Source of the DNA: Taklimakanibacter sp050251035
Lineage (GTDB): Bacteria > Pseudomonadota > Alphaproteobacteria > Rhizobiales > Aestuariivirgaceae
Assembly: GCA_050251035.1 (NCBI GenBank)
Contig: JBFWNN010000020.1
Span: forward strand, 16,169-80,168
DNA length: 64,000 nucleotides
Reading direction: 5' to 3'
Within the stretch, counting starts at the first letter, position 1. Each line of letters begins with the position of its first letter. The translations under genes were made by a program, and so were the position numbers. Positions 1-8,642 of this stretch are shown piece after piece. A model generated the notes under the pieces. The model was given only the letters and a program-made list of their open reading frames with translations. It was not told the origin of the DNA and searched no databases.

Positions 1-16
1 GCTCAGGGGATGCTAA

Positions 17-53
17 AATGGTATGCTTTTGGTTTCAAGTGGTAATAATTGGT
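17..53 (-). promoter_or_regulatory. CCAAT half-site array A (operator-like)
   Basis: On the minus strand four half-sites, ACCAAT, ACCACT, ACCAAA and ACCATT, recur at spacings of 10, 10 and 11 bp. The same spacing and closely matching sequence occurs at 2148-2184. It lies just beyond the 3' end of the APC permease, so it should belong to a minus-strand gene that begins left of the window. Seen directly; the regulatory role is inferred from five similar arrays, all in promoter regions. Confidence 0.6.
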
Positions 54-74
54 CGTTATAAGGTCCGATTTTGG

Positions 75-106
75 GCCCCATCCGGAGGCTATGCTCTGGA
101 TGGGGC
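75..106 (-). terminator. Hairpin downstream of the APC permease
   Basis: A perfect 9-bp inverted repeat (GCCCCATCC at 75-83 and GGATGGGGC at 98-106) with a 14-nt loop starts 13 bases past the permease stop. No T-run follows on the minus strand, so it is a possible terminator or mRNA-end hairpin rather than a clear intrinsic terminator. Confidence 0.4.
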
Positions 107-118
107 GCAATCCGCAGT

Positions 119-1933
119 TTAGCTGGGCAGGACGAAGATCCAGTTGGCGACGAGGACCACCAGGAGGCCCGCCGCCAGCGTCAGATAGGGCCAAATGCCC
201 GCCTTGCGCTCGCCGAGATCCCCTTCCTTCAGCCCGAGATCGGCCATGGCCTGGGCCGGGAACCGGCCGCCATCCTGCACATAGTGCCGATAGGCGAAGA
301 CCGGGATGATCAGGGCCGCCAGCACGAAGCCGACCCAGAGTGCGGTCGAATAGCCCCACACCTTGGCGCCCGCACCCAGGAACAGCGCATTGACGAAAGC
401 GAGCACCGTGTTGAGGCCGATGAGCCAGGTCGGCGCCTTCCACGGCCGCGCCACGTGACCCGAATCGACGCGATGGATCCAGCCGGCATTGAGATTGAGG
501 AAGTTGAAGATCATGTAGCCGACATTGGAGAGCGCCAGCACCCAGAAATAGCCGACGAGGTCGGAGGCGATGGCGAGGAGGATCAGATTGAAGCCGAAAT
601 CCGTCCACATCGCCCGTGTCGGCGCGCCATGCGAATTGACATGGGTCAGGTAGCGCGGCAGCCAGCCGTCCTTCGAGCCCTGATAGAGCGTGCGCGAGGA
701 GCCCGCCATCGCCGTCATGATGGCGAGGAAGAGCGCCAGGATCATCAGGATGACCAGGATCTGCGTCACCACCTTGCCGCCATGCACCATGCCGGCCAGC
801 GCCTCGCCGATGCCGGTGCCGTCGACGATGCCGGGCGCCAGCATGCCCGAATGTCCGAGCACGCCCTGGAAGGTGAAGGGAATGACGAAGTAGAAGAACA
901 TGCAGAGGAGGCCCGAATAGAAAATGGCCCGGAACGTGTCGGTCTTGGGATTCCGCAATTCGCGCGTGTAGCAGATCGAGGTCTCGAAGGCATAGGTCGA
1001 CCAGGCGGCGATGAACAGGCCGCCGAAGAACAGCGTCCAGCCGCCGATATTCCAGGCGCCGTCGACGCCGGAATAGGCCGCCGTCGGCGGCACCAGCGCC
1101 GTCACGTTGGCCGAGTCGATGTTGCCCATCAGGATCGGCAGGAGGCCGATGATGGCGAGCGGCACCAGCACGATGATGGCGAGCCATTTCTGCGCGCTTG
1201 CCGTCGAGGCGATGCCGCGATGCTGGATGGCGAAGATGATCAACATCAGGATGGCGCCGATGAAGAAGGTGGCGTTGAGATTGGCCTGCGCCAAGCCCGG
1301 AATCGGGAAGGAAACGAGCGCCCAGCTACGGATCCCTGGCGTGAGAGCCGCGACCGCATCCTGAGTGAGAAGTGCGGTCATCGCGTCCTGCGCCGTCTTG
1401 CCGGCATTGGCGGCGAGCCACTCCACCACCCGCGGCGATTCGGCCGTCAGCGTCGCGGCATTGGCCATCACCCAGTCGAGCACCGCTTGCGAGTCGGCCG
1501 CCGGAACCGGCCACAGCGCGTTGAGTATGTAGCCCGCCGCGATGGCGCAGCCGAGCGAGAGAACGGGAGTCCAGGCGAGCCAATTGCACCAGACGGAAAG
1601 CGGCGCGATGAACTTCGAATAGCGCAGCCACGCCGTCGCGCCATAGACCGAGGCGCCGCCCGACTTGTTGCCGAACATGCCGGCGATCTCGGCATAGGTG
1701 AAGGACTGCAGGAAGCCCATGACCATGGAGATGATCCAGACCAGGAAAGCGAGCTTGCCGGTCGTGCCGGCAATGCCGCCGATCGAGAAGAGCACCAGCG
1801 GCGGCACGCCCGCTGCCACCCAGAAGGCGCCGCGCCAGTCGATGGCGCGGTGCAATTCGCCGGTCTCGGTGGTGACCAAGGCCGGTGAAACCGTCGCGCC
1901 GGCAGCCCCGCCAGCGCCCTGTTTCGTCGTCAT
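119..1933 (-). CDS. APC-family amine/amino-acid permease
   Basis: A 604-residue polytopic membrane protein of the amino acid-polyamine-organocation type. The first transmembrane helix (about residues 33-50) carries the GGIAGTTG stretch, followed by many hydrophobic segments and a short hydrophilic C-terminus. A large periplasmic-loop-like insert lies around residues 150-200. I chose ATG 1933 because AAGGAG lies 9 bases upstream; the reading frame extends further but lacks a site. It is preceded by a roughly 250-base leader with CCAAT array B, which places it in the same presumed regulon as tmm and tdm. I infer uptake of a methylated amine or an amino-acid product; the substrate cannot be read from sequence. 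Confidence 0.8.
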   Translation of the reverse strand: MTTKQGAGGAAGATVSPALVTTETGELHRAIDWRGAFWVAAGVPPLVLFSIGGIAGTTGKLAFLVWIISMVMGFLQSFTYAEIAGMFGNKSGGASVYGATAWLRYSKFIAPLSVWCNWLAWTPVLSLGCAIAAGYILNALWPVPAADSQAVLDWVMANAATLTAESPRVVEWLAANAGKTAQDAMTALLTQDAVAALTPGIRSWALVSFPIPGLAQANLNATFFIGAILMLIIFAIQHRGIASTASAQKWLAIIVLVPLAIIGLLPILMGNIDSANVTALVPPTAAYSGVDGAWNIGGWTLFFGGLFIAAWSTYAFETSICYTRELRNPKTDTFRAIFYSGLLCMFFYFVIPFTFQGVLGHSGMLAPGIVDGTGIGEALAGMVHGGKVVTQILVILMILALFLAIMTAMAGSSRTLYQGSKDGWLPRYLTHVNSHGAPTRAMWTDFGFNLILLAIASDLVGYFWVLALSNVGYMIFNFLNLNAGWIHRVDSGHVARPWKAPTWLIGLNTVLAFVNALFLGAGAKVWGYSTALWVGFVLAALIIPVFAYRHYVQDGGRFPAQAMADLGLKEGDLGERKAGIWPYLTLAAGLLVVLVANWIFVLPS

Positions 1934-2147
1934 GAAGGATATCTCCTTGTGTTGAAGCGACAGCTGCCGTCCGGCGCCATGGGCGCCGCGGTGGAACGAC
2001 TGAGCTCGAGACAAAAGGAGAGTGGCCGGCGAAACGCCCGGGTGTTCTCCTTCCTGCGCGAACACGCCAAGCCGGATCTCTGCCCGGTTTTCAGCATGAC
2101 CATTTTCCCCACCATGAAAACCGTATTCACGGTTGCGACGATGCTAA

Positions 2148-2184
2148 AATGGCCTGCTTTTGGTTACAAGCGGTATTGATTGGG
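2148..2184 (-). promoter_or_regulatory. CCAAT half-site array B (operator-like)
   Basis: Minus strand: CCCAAT, ACCGCT, ACCAAA and GCCATT at spacings 10, 10 and 11. Over 43 bases (2142-2184 against 11-53) it matches array A at 36 positions. It lies immediately 3' of the flavin reductase and about 215 bases upstream of the permease start, so it probably sits at the permease promoter and leaves a long 5' leader. Confidence 0.6.
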
Positions 2185-2186
2185 CG

Positions 2187-2672
2187 TCACTCGGTCATCA
2201 ACCGATAATCGCCGTGCCAGAAAATCAACGGCCGGCCCATCGGGTCGTGGTCGAAATTGATGACCTCGCCGACAAAGATCACATGGTCGCCACCCTGATA
2301 GGTATAAGCCATCTTGCATTCGAAGACGGCGAGCGCATTGGGCAGGATCGGACAGCCGGTGTCCCAGGTCTCGTAATCGAGCCCTGTCCATTTGTCGTCG
2401 AGCGAGCGCGAGAAGCGGCGCGATATGTCGTCCTGGCCTTCCCGCAGGACATTCACAGCGAAATGGTCGGTCGAGAGGTAAGCCTTGAAACTGTAGGCCC
2501 GCTTGCCAAGGCTCCACAGGACGAGCGGTGGCTCGAGCGACACCGCGCTGAAGGAATTGACCGTATTGCCGAGGGGTTCGCCCCTGGCGCCGCGGGTCGT
2601 GACGATGGTGACGCCGGTGGCGAAGGCCCCCAGAGCGGTGCGAAAGGCGCGGGCATCGATCGGCGCGTTCAT
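2187..2672 (-). CDS. Flavin reductase (HpaC-like, FMN-binding split barrel)
   Basis: A 161-residue protein of the short flavin reductase family that uses NAD(P)H to supply reduced FMN or FAD to a partner monooxygenase. It is full length for the family. Recognisable elements are the N-terminal FATGVTIVTT strand, NSFSAVSLEPPLVLWSL (flavin-binding loop), HFAVNVLREGQ and the C-terminal FWHGDYRL. It is divergent from tdm with CCAAT array C between them, so it shares control with TMAO demethylase. Tmm itself reduces its own FAD, so the partner is unclear; a two-component amine monooxygenase coded nearby is an inference. The window holds no oxygenase component that obviously needs it. Confidence 0.85.
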   Translation of the reverse strand: MNAPIDARAFRTALGAFATGVTIVTTRGARGEPLGNTVNSFSAVSLEPPLVLWSLGKRAYSFKAYLSTDHFAVNVLREGQDDISRRFSRSLDDKWTGLDYETWDTGCPILPNALAVFECKMAYTYQGGDHVIFVGEVINFDHDPMGRPLIFWHGDYRLMTE

Positions 2673-2749
2673 CCAGGCAGGTCTCCGTCAACTCGCGTGG
2701 TTCTAGCGCGTCCTGATAAAAGAGTGATGAGCGATTTTTCCAAGAATAC

Positions 2750-2786
2750 ACCACTAAGAACCAATTAAGCCCAATTTCATACCATT
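2750..2786 (+). promoter_or_regulatory. CCAAT half-site array C (operator-like)
   Basis: Plus strand: ACCACT, ACCAAT, CCCAAT and ACCATT at spacings 10, 10 and 11, the same pattern and the same 37-base length as arrays A and B. It ends 33 bases before the tdm start codon and lies in the 147-base divergent region between the flavin reductase and tdm. Confidence 0.65.
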
Positions 2787-2819
2787 GCTTTCCCCTGCGC
2801 TTCGCGTTAGCCTCGCCCT

Positions 2820-5204
2820 ATGAACAGGTTCGAAAAAGACCTCCGGAGCCTGCAGGCGGCGGGCGCTGCGCCGCGGCCCAGCATCGTCTATCGGCCCGGC
2901 AACCCGACCCTGCCCAAGGGCACCGAGCGCTACAAGGTTGTGGGTGGCGGCTCCCTCGTCCTCGACATCAAGGCCGGCGACCGGCTGACCGTCACCGATC
3001 TCGAAGGTGGCCAGGCGTGCGAGTTGGTCGCCGTCGGTGCCGATGGCCGCAGCGATCCCGCGCTCCTCGGCGCCACTGAAGCGGTCGAGCCGAAAGGTCT
3101 CAAGGCGACCTTGGCTGGCGATGAGGACTCGGCCGTGCGTGTGCGCAAGGCCCTCGCCCGCCGCGGCATCGATCTGGCCCATGCCAAGGCGATCCGGCTG
3201 TTCGGCAGACTGTCGCCGGCAGGCAGCCGGCAGAGTTTCATGGCCGGACGCGACGGCGTGGTGATCATCGCCGCCCCGGGCGGGAAAATGGATGCCGAGG
3301 CGCAGGACACCGCGACGCCGCTCGACGTGCGCGTCGAGCGGGCGACGCTCCCCCGCGCCAACGAGCTCATCGCGCTGCCCGAGCCATTGGCCGATCCCTT
3401 GCAGGAGATAAGGGTCGATGCCGCGACCGCCAGGGCCTATGTCGTGCGCGCCGGCGAATACATCCAGATCATCGACGTCGCCGGCCGGCAGATGACCGAC
3501 TTCCAGTGCTTCTCGCGGCGCAAGCTCGACCAGGGCCTCGAAAACGCGCTCGACGGGACGGTGACGCGCACCCTCACCGGGCGCGCCTATCCGACGCCCG
3601 GCCTCCTCTCCAAGATGTTCGGCTTCGATTTCGAGCCCCTGGTCGAAGTCGTCCAGGATACCGTCGGGCGGCACGACTTCTTCGCCACCGCCTGCAACAG
3701 CCGTTATTACGACGATGTCGGCTATCCGGGGCATGTGAACTGCACCGAGAACTTCAATCGTGCGCTCGAGTCCTATGGCGTCGCCCCGCGCAAGGGCTGG
3801 GAAGCGATCAACTATTTCTACAACACCCGCGTCGACGACCATAACCAGCTCTATTACGACGAAGCCTGGTCGCGTCCCGGCGACTATGTGCTGATGCGCG
3901 CACTCACCGACCTCGTCTGCGTGTCGTCGGCGTGCCCCGACGACATCAATGTCGGCAATGGCTGGGACCCGACCGACATCCATGTGCGCACATATTCCGA
4001 TAAAGAGAAATTCTCGAGAGCGGTGGCCTATCGCATGACCCCAGACGCCGAACCCCAGCTCACGCGCGAGACCGCATTCCACCCGCGCTTCTCCGCCCTC
4101 ACCCGCAACTACACGGAGTATCGCGGCTTCTGGCTGCCGCAGCGCTTCAACAATGACGGCCCGGTCGAGGAATATTGGGCGTGCCGCGAGCGCGTGGCGA
4201 TGATGGACCTCTCGCCCTTGCGCAAGTTCGAGGTGACTGGCCCCGATGCCGAGGCGCTGTTGCAATATTGCCTGACGCGCGACATCCGCAAATTGTCACC
4301 AGGCCAGGTCGTCTATACCGCGATGTGCTACGAGCATGGCGGCATGATCGATGACGGCACCGTGTTCCGCATCGCTCAGAACAACTTCCGCTGGATCGGC
4401 GGCGACGAATTCAGCGGCCTCTGGCTGCGCCAGCAGGCCGAGAAGATGGGCTTCAAGGCTTGGGTGCGCTCTTCGACCAATCAGCTGCACAACATCGCCG
4501 TGCAAGGTCCGAAGTCGCGTGAGCTCCTCAAGGAGATCATCTGGACGGCGCCGGCCCAGCCCGAGATCGGCGAGATCGACTGGTTCCGCTTCGCCGTCGG
4601 CCGCATCGGCGGCTTCGAAGGCGTGCCGCTGGTCGTGTCGCGCACCGGCTATACCGGCGAGCTCGGCTATGAGATCTTCTGCCATCCCAAGGACGCGGTC
4701 GCCGTTTTCGACGCGGTATGGGAAGCGGGCCAGAAACACGGCATCTCACCCTTGGGGCTCGAGGCGCTCGACATGCTGCGCATCGAGGCAGGTCTCATCT
4801 TCTTCAATTACGAATTCACCGACCAGACCGATCCCTTCGAGGCCGGCATCGGCTTCACCGTGCCGCTCAAGACGAAAAGCGACGATTTCATCGGCAAGGC
4901 GGCGCTCATCGAGCGCAAGGAGCATCCGCGCCACAAGCTCGTCGGCCTCGACATCGACGCCAATGACACGGTCGGCCATGGCGACTGCGTCCATGTCGGG
5001 CGCGCCCAGATCGGCGTGGTGACGAGCGGCACCCGCTCGCCACTGCTCAAGAAGAACATCGCGCTCGCCCGCGTCGACGTCACCCATTCCGCGATCGGCA
5101 CCGAAGTCGAGGTCGGCAAGCTCGACGGCCACCAGAAGCGGCTGCCGGCGCGCATCGTGCGCTTCGCGCATTACGACCCGGAGAAGACACGGCCACGATC
5201 CTAG
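2820..5204 (+). CDS. tdm: Trimethylamine N-oxide demethylase (DUF1989-GcvT fusion)
   Basis: A 794-residue two-domain protein. An N-terminal DUF1989 (urea-carboxylase-associated type) region runs to about residue 400 and a C-terminal aminomethyltransferase (GcvT) domain from about 415. This architecture and length are those of TMAO demethylase, which splits TMAO into dimethylamine and formaldehyde, the formaldehyde being handed to tetrahydrofolate in the GcvT half. Candidate metal-ligand cysteines lie near residues 291, 308, 367 and 372 (segments ATACNSRYYDD, HVNCTENF, CVSSACPDD). The GcvT half keeps SRTGYTGELGYEIF and GLEALDMLRIEAG. Start ATG 2820 follows array C. tmm is 2 kb away on the other strand, which strongly supports the assignment over an orphan aminomethyltransferase. 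Confidence 0.9.
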   Translation: MNRFEKDLRSLQAAGAAPRPSIVYRPGNPTLPKGTERYKVVGGGSLVLDIKAGDRLTVTDLEGGQACELVAVGADGRSDPALLGATEAVEPKGLKATLAGDEDSAVRVRKALARRGIDLAHAKAIRLFGRLSPAGSRQSFMAGRDGVVIIAAPGGKMDAEAQDTATPLDVRVERATLPRANELIALPEPLADPLQEIRVDAATARAYVVRAGEYIQIIDVAGRQMTDFQCFSRRKLDQGLENALDGTVTRTLTGRAYPTPGLLSKMFGFDFEPLVEVVQDTVGRHDFFATACNSRYYDDVGYPGHVNCTENFNRALESYGVAPRKGWEAINYFYNTRVDDHNQLYYDEAWSRPGDYVLMRALTDLVCVSSACPDDINVGNGWDPTDIHVRTYSDKEKFSRAVAYRMTPDAEPQLTRETAFHPRFSALTRNYTEYRGFWLPQRFNNDGPVEEYWACRERVAMMDLSPLRKFEVTGPDAEALLQYCLTRDIRKLSPGQVVYTAMCYEHGGMIDDGTVFRIAQNNFRWIGGDEFSGLWLRQQAEKMGFKAWVRSSTNQLHNIAVQGPKSRELLKEIIWTAPAQPEIGEIDWFRFAVGRIGGFEGVPLVVSRTGYTGELGYEIFCHPKDAVAVFDAVWEAGQKHGISPLGLEALDMLRIEAGLIFFNYEFTDQTDPFEAGIGFTVPLKTKSDDFIGKAALIERKEHPRHKLVGLDIDANDTVGHGDCVHVGRAQIGVVTSGTRSPLLKKNIALARVDVTHSAIGTEVEVGKLDGHQKRLPARIVRFAHYDPEKTRPRS

Positions 5205-5212
5205 CGCCGTCC

Positions 5213-6022
5213 ATGCCGCTGTTTCGCCGGCGCGTCCGTTGCCTGCTCCTCGGCGCGGTGGTCCTTGCTTCAGCCTATGCGCTTCTGGCCTATGTCGTCA
5301 TGCCCCTGGCCTGGTCGCATTACGAGCACCAGACACGCCTGCAAAACCTGCCGATGGTGACGCGCACCGCGCAAGACATTCCGGGCGACCCGCTCAATAT
5401 CGGGCTGGTCGGCGCCAAGGAAGACATCGCCTTCGCCATGCAGGCGGCAGGCTGGTCGCCGGCAGACAAGCTCACCTGGCGCAGCAGCATCGCCATTGTC
5501 GGCAGCGTCATCCTCGACCGCGGCTATAAGGACGCGCCGGTCAGCCCACTCTTCCTCGCGGGACGGCCCGAGGATCTCGCTTATGAGAAGGAAGACGGAG
5601 CCAGCGCCGACCGACGTCATCATGTGCGGCTGTGGCAGGTGCTGGCAACGGGCGCCGAAGCGCGGCCGGTATGGCTGGGCGCCGCCACTTTCGACACCGG
5701 CGTGGGCCTGAGCCGCTATACCGGCCAGTTTACCCATCACATCGCCGCCGACATCGATGCCGAGCGCGACGATCTCGGCGCGGACCTCGTCAAGGCAGGC
5801 ATGGTCACGACGACCTACCAGGTCTCCGGTATCGGCCCGACGCTCTTCGGCCGGAACGGCGGCGGCGACAGATATTACACTGACGGCGAGGTCCATGTGA
5901 TGGTCCTGACCGCGCGCGGTGCGGTCAATCCCAAGCCACCGGCCGAATTGCCCGATCCGCCCATCGTCGCACTGAAGGATGGCCTGTGGCGGAGTGCCCG
6001 CGAGGCAACGGGACTGGACTGA
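5213..6022 (+). CDS. LssY C-terminal domain protein, membrane anchored
   Basis: A 269-residue protein with one N-terminal transmembrane segment (about residues 9-32) and a soluble, probably periplasmic domain resembling the LssY C-terminal region (LNIGLVGAKEDIAFAMQAAGW, HHVRLWQV, FTHHIAADIDAERD, YYTDGEVHVMVL). The function of this domain is not established; it is found alone or behind PAP2 phosphatases and DedA-type proteins. It starts 8 bases after tdm, so it may be co-transcribed, but no clear ribosome site precedes ATG 5213. A link to amine use is not obvious. Confidence 0.7.
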   Translation: MPLFRRRVRCLLLGAVVLASAYALLAYVVMPLAWSHYEHQTRLQNLPMVTRTAQDIPGDPLNIGLVGAKEDIAFAMQAAGWSPADKLTWRSSIAIVGSVILDRGYKDAPVSPLFLAGRPEDLAYEKEDGASADRRHHVRLWQVLATGAEARPVWLGAATFDTGVGLSRYTGQFTHHIAADIDAERDDLGADLVKAGMVTTTYQVSGIGPTLFGRNGGGDRYYTDGEVHVMVLTARGAVNPKPPAELPDPPIVALKDGLWRSAREATGLD

Positions 6023-6038
6023 GCGCTCGCGACACCCT

Positions 6039-7139
6039 TCATCTTGTATCGGCGGCGATCCACTTCACCCAACGGCCATGCGGATCGCCGAGCGCCAGGA
6101 GATGGTCGTCGCCGGGCCACACCTTGAGGCGCAGCGAGAAGGCCTTGTCGAGTTCGGGATCGACCTCGAAACGCAGCCAGGCGAGCGGGGAGTCGCGCGT
6201 GGCCGCCGCCCCTGCCCGCTCCATATGAGCGATGATCCGCTCCTGGCCGGCCTCGGGGAAATACTGGAAGGCGATCGAATGAAACAGCACCTGCTGCTCG
6301 CCCCAGGCCGTTGTCGCTCCGATCCGGCGCTCGACCCAGGCGGCGGCGTCACCACGCTCGATCTTGACCGGATGATGCGCGGCAATGGCGAGGGCGGCGG
6401 CCAGGCGCTTCACGCGCTGCGCCTGATCCGGCCAGACATAGGCCAGGAGCCGCTCGCGGTCCTGGGCCGAAGTCGTGTCGAGCGGCGAGAGATCGCAGCC
6501 CGTTCGGCTCACCACGCGCGGCGACAGGTTGGGCGGCGCGCCGCCCTCCCAGTCCGGCGTCAGGAACAGAGCGGCCCCCGCCGCGCCGAACACATCCTCG
6601 CCGAAGCGATAGGCATAGCGGTCGAGATTGAGATTGAGGCCGGCGCTCGCCCCCACTTCGCAGAGATGCATCGGCAAAGGATAATGCGCCCAGAGCCAGC
6701 ACAGGCCGGCGAACAGGATGGAGGAGCGGCCGACCTCATTGGTCTGCGGCGCGTGCGCGAGCCACGGCCTGATATTGGCTTCCGCATCGGCCAGCGCCTC
6801 GGCGATCCTCGGCCACAGGACCTCACCGTCGGGCAGCGGATTGGGCGGATAGAGCGGCGCCAGCCCGGGCAGCAACCCCTTGCGCACCAGACCGTTCAAG
6901 GCGCCGGCGAAGCGCAACGGAACGGAGTCCGCCTTGGAGTCGGGATCGCCCGGCCAGTCGAGGATGGTTTCGCCAATGCCGGTCGAACGGTCGAGCCGCT
7001 CGGCCGCGAGCGCGCAGACGAGGCCGGTTAACGGCGAGCCCAGATCGCGGCACCATTCCGCCTGCCGGCGAAAGGCCTGCCGGACCCGCGCTTCGCTGTC
7101 CTCGCTACTCGGCCGCTTCTCGGCGTCCCGTTTTGCCAT
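6039..7139 (-). CDS. DUF2332 family protein
   Basis: A 366-residue protein recognisable as DUF2332: N-terminal FRRQAEWCRDLGSPLTG, then the central ICE-like CEVGASAGLNLNLDRYAY stretch and C-terminal HSIAFQYFP...AHMERAG. The central motif (GASAGLNL) recalls a methyltransferase-like fold, but no activity is established. It overlaps the 3' end of tmm by 35 bases and is transcribed in the same direction, so it is probably the second gene of a tmm transcript. ATG 7139 was chosen because the longer frame begins inside the tmm coding sequence without need. Confidence 0.75.
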   Translation of the reverse strand: MAKRDAEKRPSSEDSEARVRQAFRRQAEWCRDLGSPLTGLVCALAAERLDRSTGIGETILDWPGDPDSKADSVPLRFAGALNGLVRKGLLPGLAPLYPPNPLPDGEVLWPRIAEALADAEANIRPWLAHAPQTNEVGRSSILFAGLCWLWAHYPLPMHLCEVGASAGLNLNLDRYAYRFGEDVFGAAGAALFLTPDWEGGAPPNLSPRVVSRTGCDLSPLDTTSAQDRERLLAYVWPDQAQRVKRLAAALAIAAHHPVKIERGDAAAWVERRIGATTAWGEQQVLFHSIAFQYFPEAGQERIIAHMERAGAAATRDSPLAWLRFEVDPELDKAFSLRLKVWPGDDHLLALGDPHGRWVKWIAADTR

Positions 7140-8472
7140 CACCCAGATAGCAGTCCATGGAATCATCCATGGCGTCAACCCAGGGCGTGTGGTGCTTCGG
7201 CGACAGGGTGCCGGTCATCAAGGAACGATAGGCGTTGTTGCGGAAGCCCATGATGTCCTCGGCCTTATGGTGCTCCCACTCCATGAAGGTCTTGTTGGTC
7301 GCCTCGATGTCGAACTTCGGATAGTCGATCTCCGCCAGAAGCTCCTTCACATAATCACCCTGGAACCAGATCATCTGCTCGGCATTCTCGAGCTTCTCCT
7401 CGCGCTTGCGCCAAGCCTTGCCGTGTTTCGTCATCTTGTCCTTCGTGGGCAGCTTGATGCGGCCCATGATGACGTCGCGGGCGTACCAGGCCTGCGCGTC
7501 GAACATGTTGAAGGTGTAGAACTGGTCCTGCATGCCGATATAGAAGAGTCGCGGATTCTCCTCCCACACCACACCCTTGTAGAGGCCGAGCGGCCACAGG
7601 CGGTTCGCCGTCTTGAGGCGCAAATCGTCGGTGAGGAAGGGGAAGTGATGCAGGTAGCCCGTACACAGGATGATCGCATCGACATCCTTGGTCGTCCCGT
7701 CCTTGAAATGGGCGGTCTTGTTGACGAGCTTCTGGAGCAGCGGACGCTCCTTGAAATTCTCCGGCCAGTTGAAGCCCATGGGTTTCGTGCGATAGCTGGT
7801 GGTGACCGACTTCGCCCCGTATTTCCAGCATTGCGAGCCGATGTCCTCGGCCGAATAGCTGCGCCCGACGATCAGCACGTCCTTGCCCTTGAACTCGAGC
7901 GCGTCGCGGAAATCGTGAGAGTGCATCACGCGGCCGTTGAACGTCGCCATGCCGTCGAAATAGGGGACGCTCGGTGTCGAGAAGTGGCCGGAGGCGACGA
8001 CCACATAGTCGAACTCCTCGGCATACATCCGGTCTTTCTTGCGGTCATGCGCGGTGACGGTGAACTTCTTCGTGCGCTTGTTCCAGGTCACCATGCGCAC
8101 CGGAGTGGAGAAGCGCACCCATTTGCGCACACCCGCCTTCTCGACGCGGCCCTTGATATAGTCCCACAGAACGGCGCGCGGCGGATAGGAGCCGATCGGC
8201 TTGCCGAAATGCTCCTCGAATGTGTAGTCGGCGAATTCGAGGCACTCCTTGGGGCCGTTGGACCACAGATAGCGGTACATGCTGCCATGCACCGGCTCGC
8301 CATGTTCATCGAGGCCGGTGCGCCAGGTGTAGTTCCACAGGCCGCCCCAATCCTCCTGCTTCTCGAAACAGACCACTTCCGGGATCTTGGCCTTCTTCTT
8401 CCGGGCCGACTGAAACGCCCGCAACTGCGCCAAGCCGGATGGACCCGCACCGATCACCGCGACTCTTGTCAT
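7105..8472 (-). CDS. tmm: Trimethylamine monooxygenase (FMO family)
   Basis: A 455-residue class B flavoprotein monooxygenase that oxidises trimethylamine to TMAO with NADPH and oxygen in the cytoplasm. Motifs: FAD-binding GAGPSG at residues 8-13, the segment WGGLWNYTWRTGLDEHGEPV, YLWSNGPKECLEFADY and SYPPRAVLWDYIKGR near the N-terminus, the FMO fingerprint FNGRVMHSHDF, and NADPH-binding VGRSYSAEDIGSQC (bacterial homologues usually have a small residue where this has Arg). The overall sequence is very close to characterised bacterial Tmm. GGAGGAG lies upstream of ATG 8472. Array D sits between it and the divergent gene at 8643. Its product is the substrate of tdm at 2820. Confidence 0.95.
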   Translation of the reverse strand: MTRVAVIGAGPSGLAQLRAFQSARKKKAKIPEVVCFEKQEDWGGLWNYTWRTGLDEHGEPVHGSMYRYLWSNGPKECLEFADYTFEEHFGKPIGSYPPRAVLWDYIKGRVEKAGVRKWVRFSTPVRMVTWNKRTKKFTVTAHDRKKDRMYAEEFDYVVVASGHFSTPSVPYFDGMATFNGRVMHSHDFRDALEFKGKDVLIVGRSYSAEDIGSQCWKYGAKSVTTSYRTKPMGFNWPENFKERPLLQKLVNKTAHFKDGTTKDVDAIILCTGYLHHFPFLTDDLRLKTANRLWPLGLYKGVVWEENPRLFYIGMQDQFYTFNMFDAQAWYARDVIMGRIKLPTKDKMTKHGKAWRKREEKLENAEQMIWFQGDYVKELLAEIDYPKFDIEATNKTFMEWEHHKAEDIMGFRNNAYRSLMTGTLSPKHHTPWVDAMDDSMDCYLGDGKTGRREAAE

Positions 8473-8542
8473 GTCCTGAACTCTCCTCCAGTTCACCGGT
8501 CCCTGCCCCCATGGCGGGACGGCAATTATTTTTGACTCGACG

Positions 8543-8581
8543 ACCAATTCTGACCACTATTAGGCCAATTCTGAACCAATT
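8543..8581. promoter_or_regulatory. CCAAT half-site array D (operator-like)
   Basis: Plus strand: ACCAAT, ACCACT, GCCAAT and ACCAAT with spacings 10, 11 and 11. It lies in the 170-base divergent region, 71 bases upstream of tmm and 61 bases upstream of the gene at 8643, and could serve both. Confidence 0.6.
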
Positions 8582-8642
8582 TTGCAATAGAAAGAAGCAT
8601 GCTGCACTGCGACATTGGTCTAGAACCGCACGAGTGACCCCC

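Noticed and set aside
71..1888. Long plus-strand open frame (605 codons) opposite the permease
   Set aside because: It is the antisense shadow of a GC-rich membrane-protein gene; its translation is rich in Arg, Gly, Asp and Glu with no domain. Many similar long frames across the window were dropped for the same reason.
1934..2147. Riboswitch or small gene in the roughly 250-base permease leader
   Set aside because: No conserved riboswitch core was recognised and short frames there lack ribosome sites; only array B at its distal end is supportable.
2820..5204. Glycine cleavage T protein
   Set aside because: The DUF1989 half, the length and the nearby tmm indicate TMAO demethylase; no gcvH or gcvP is present.
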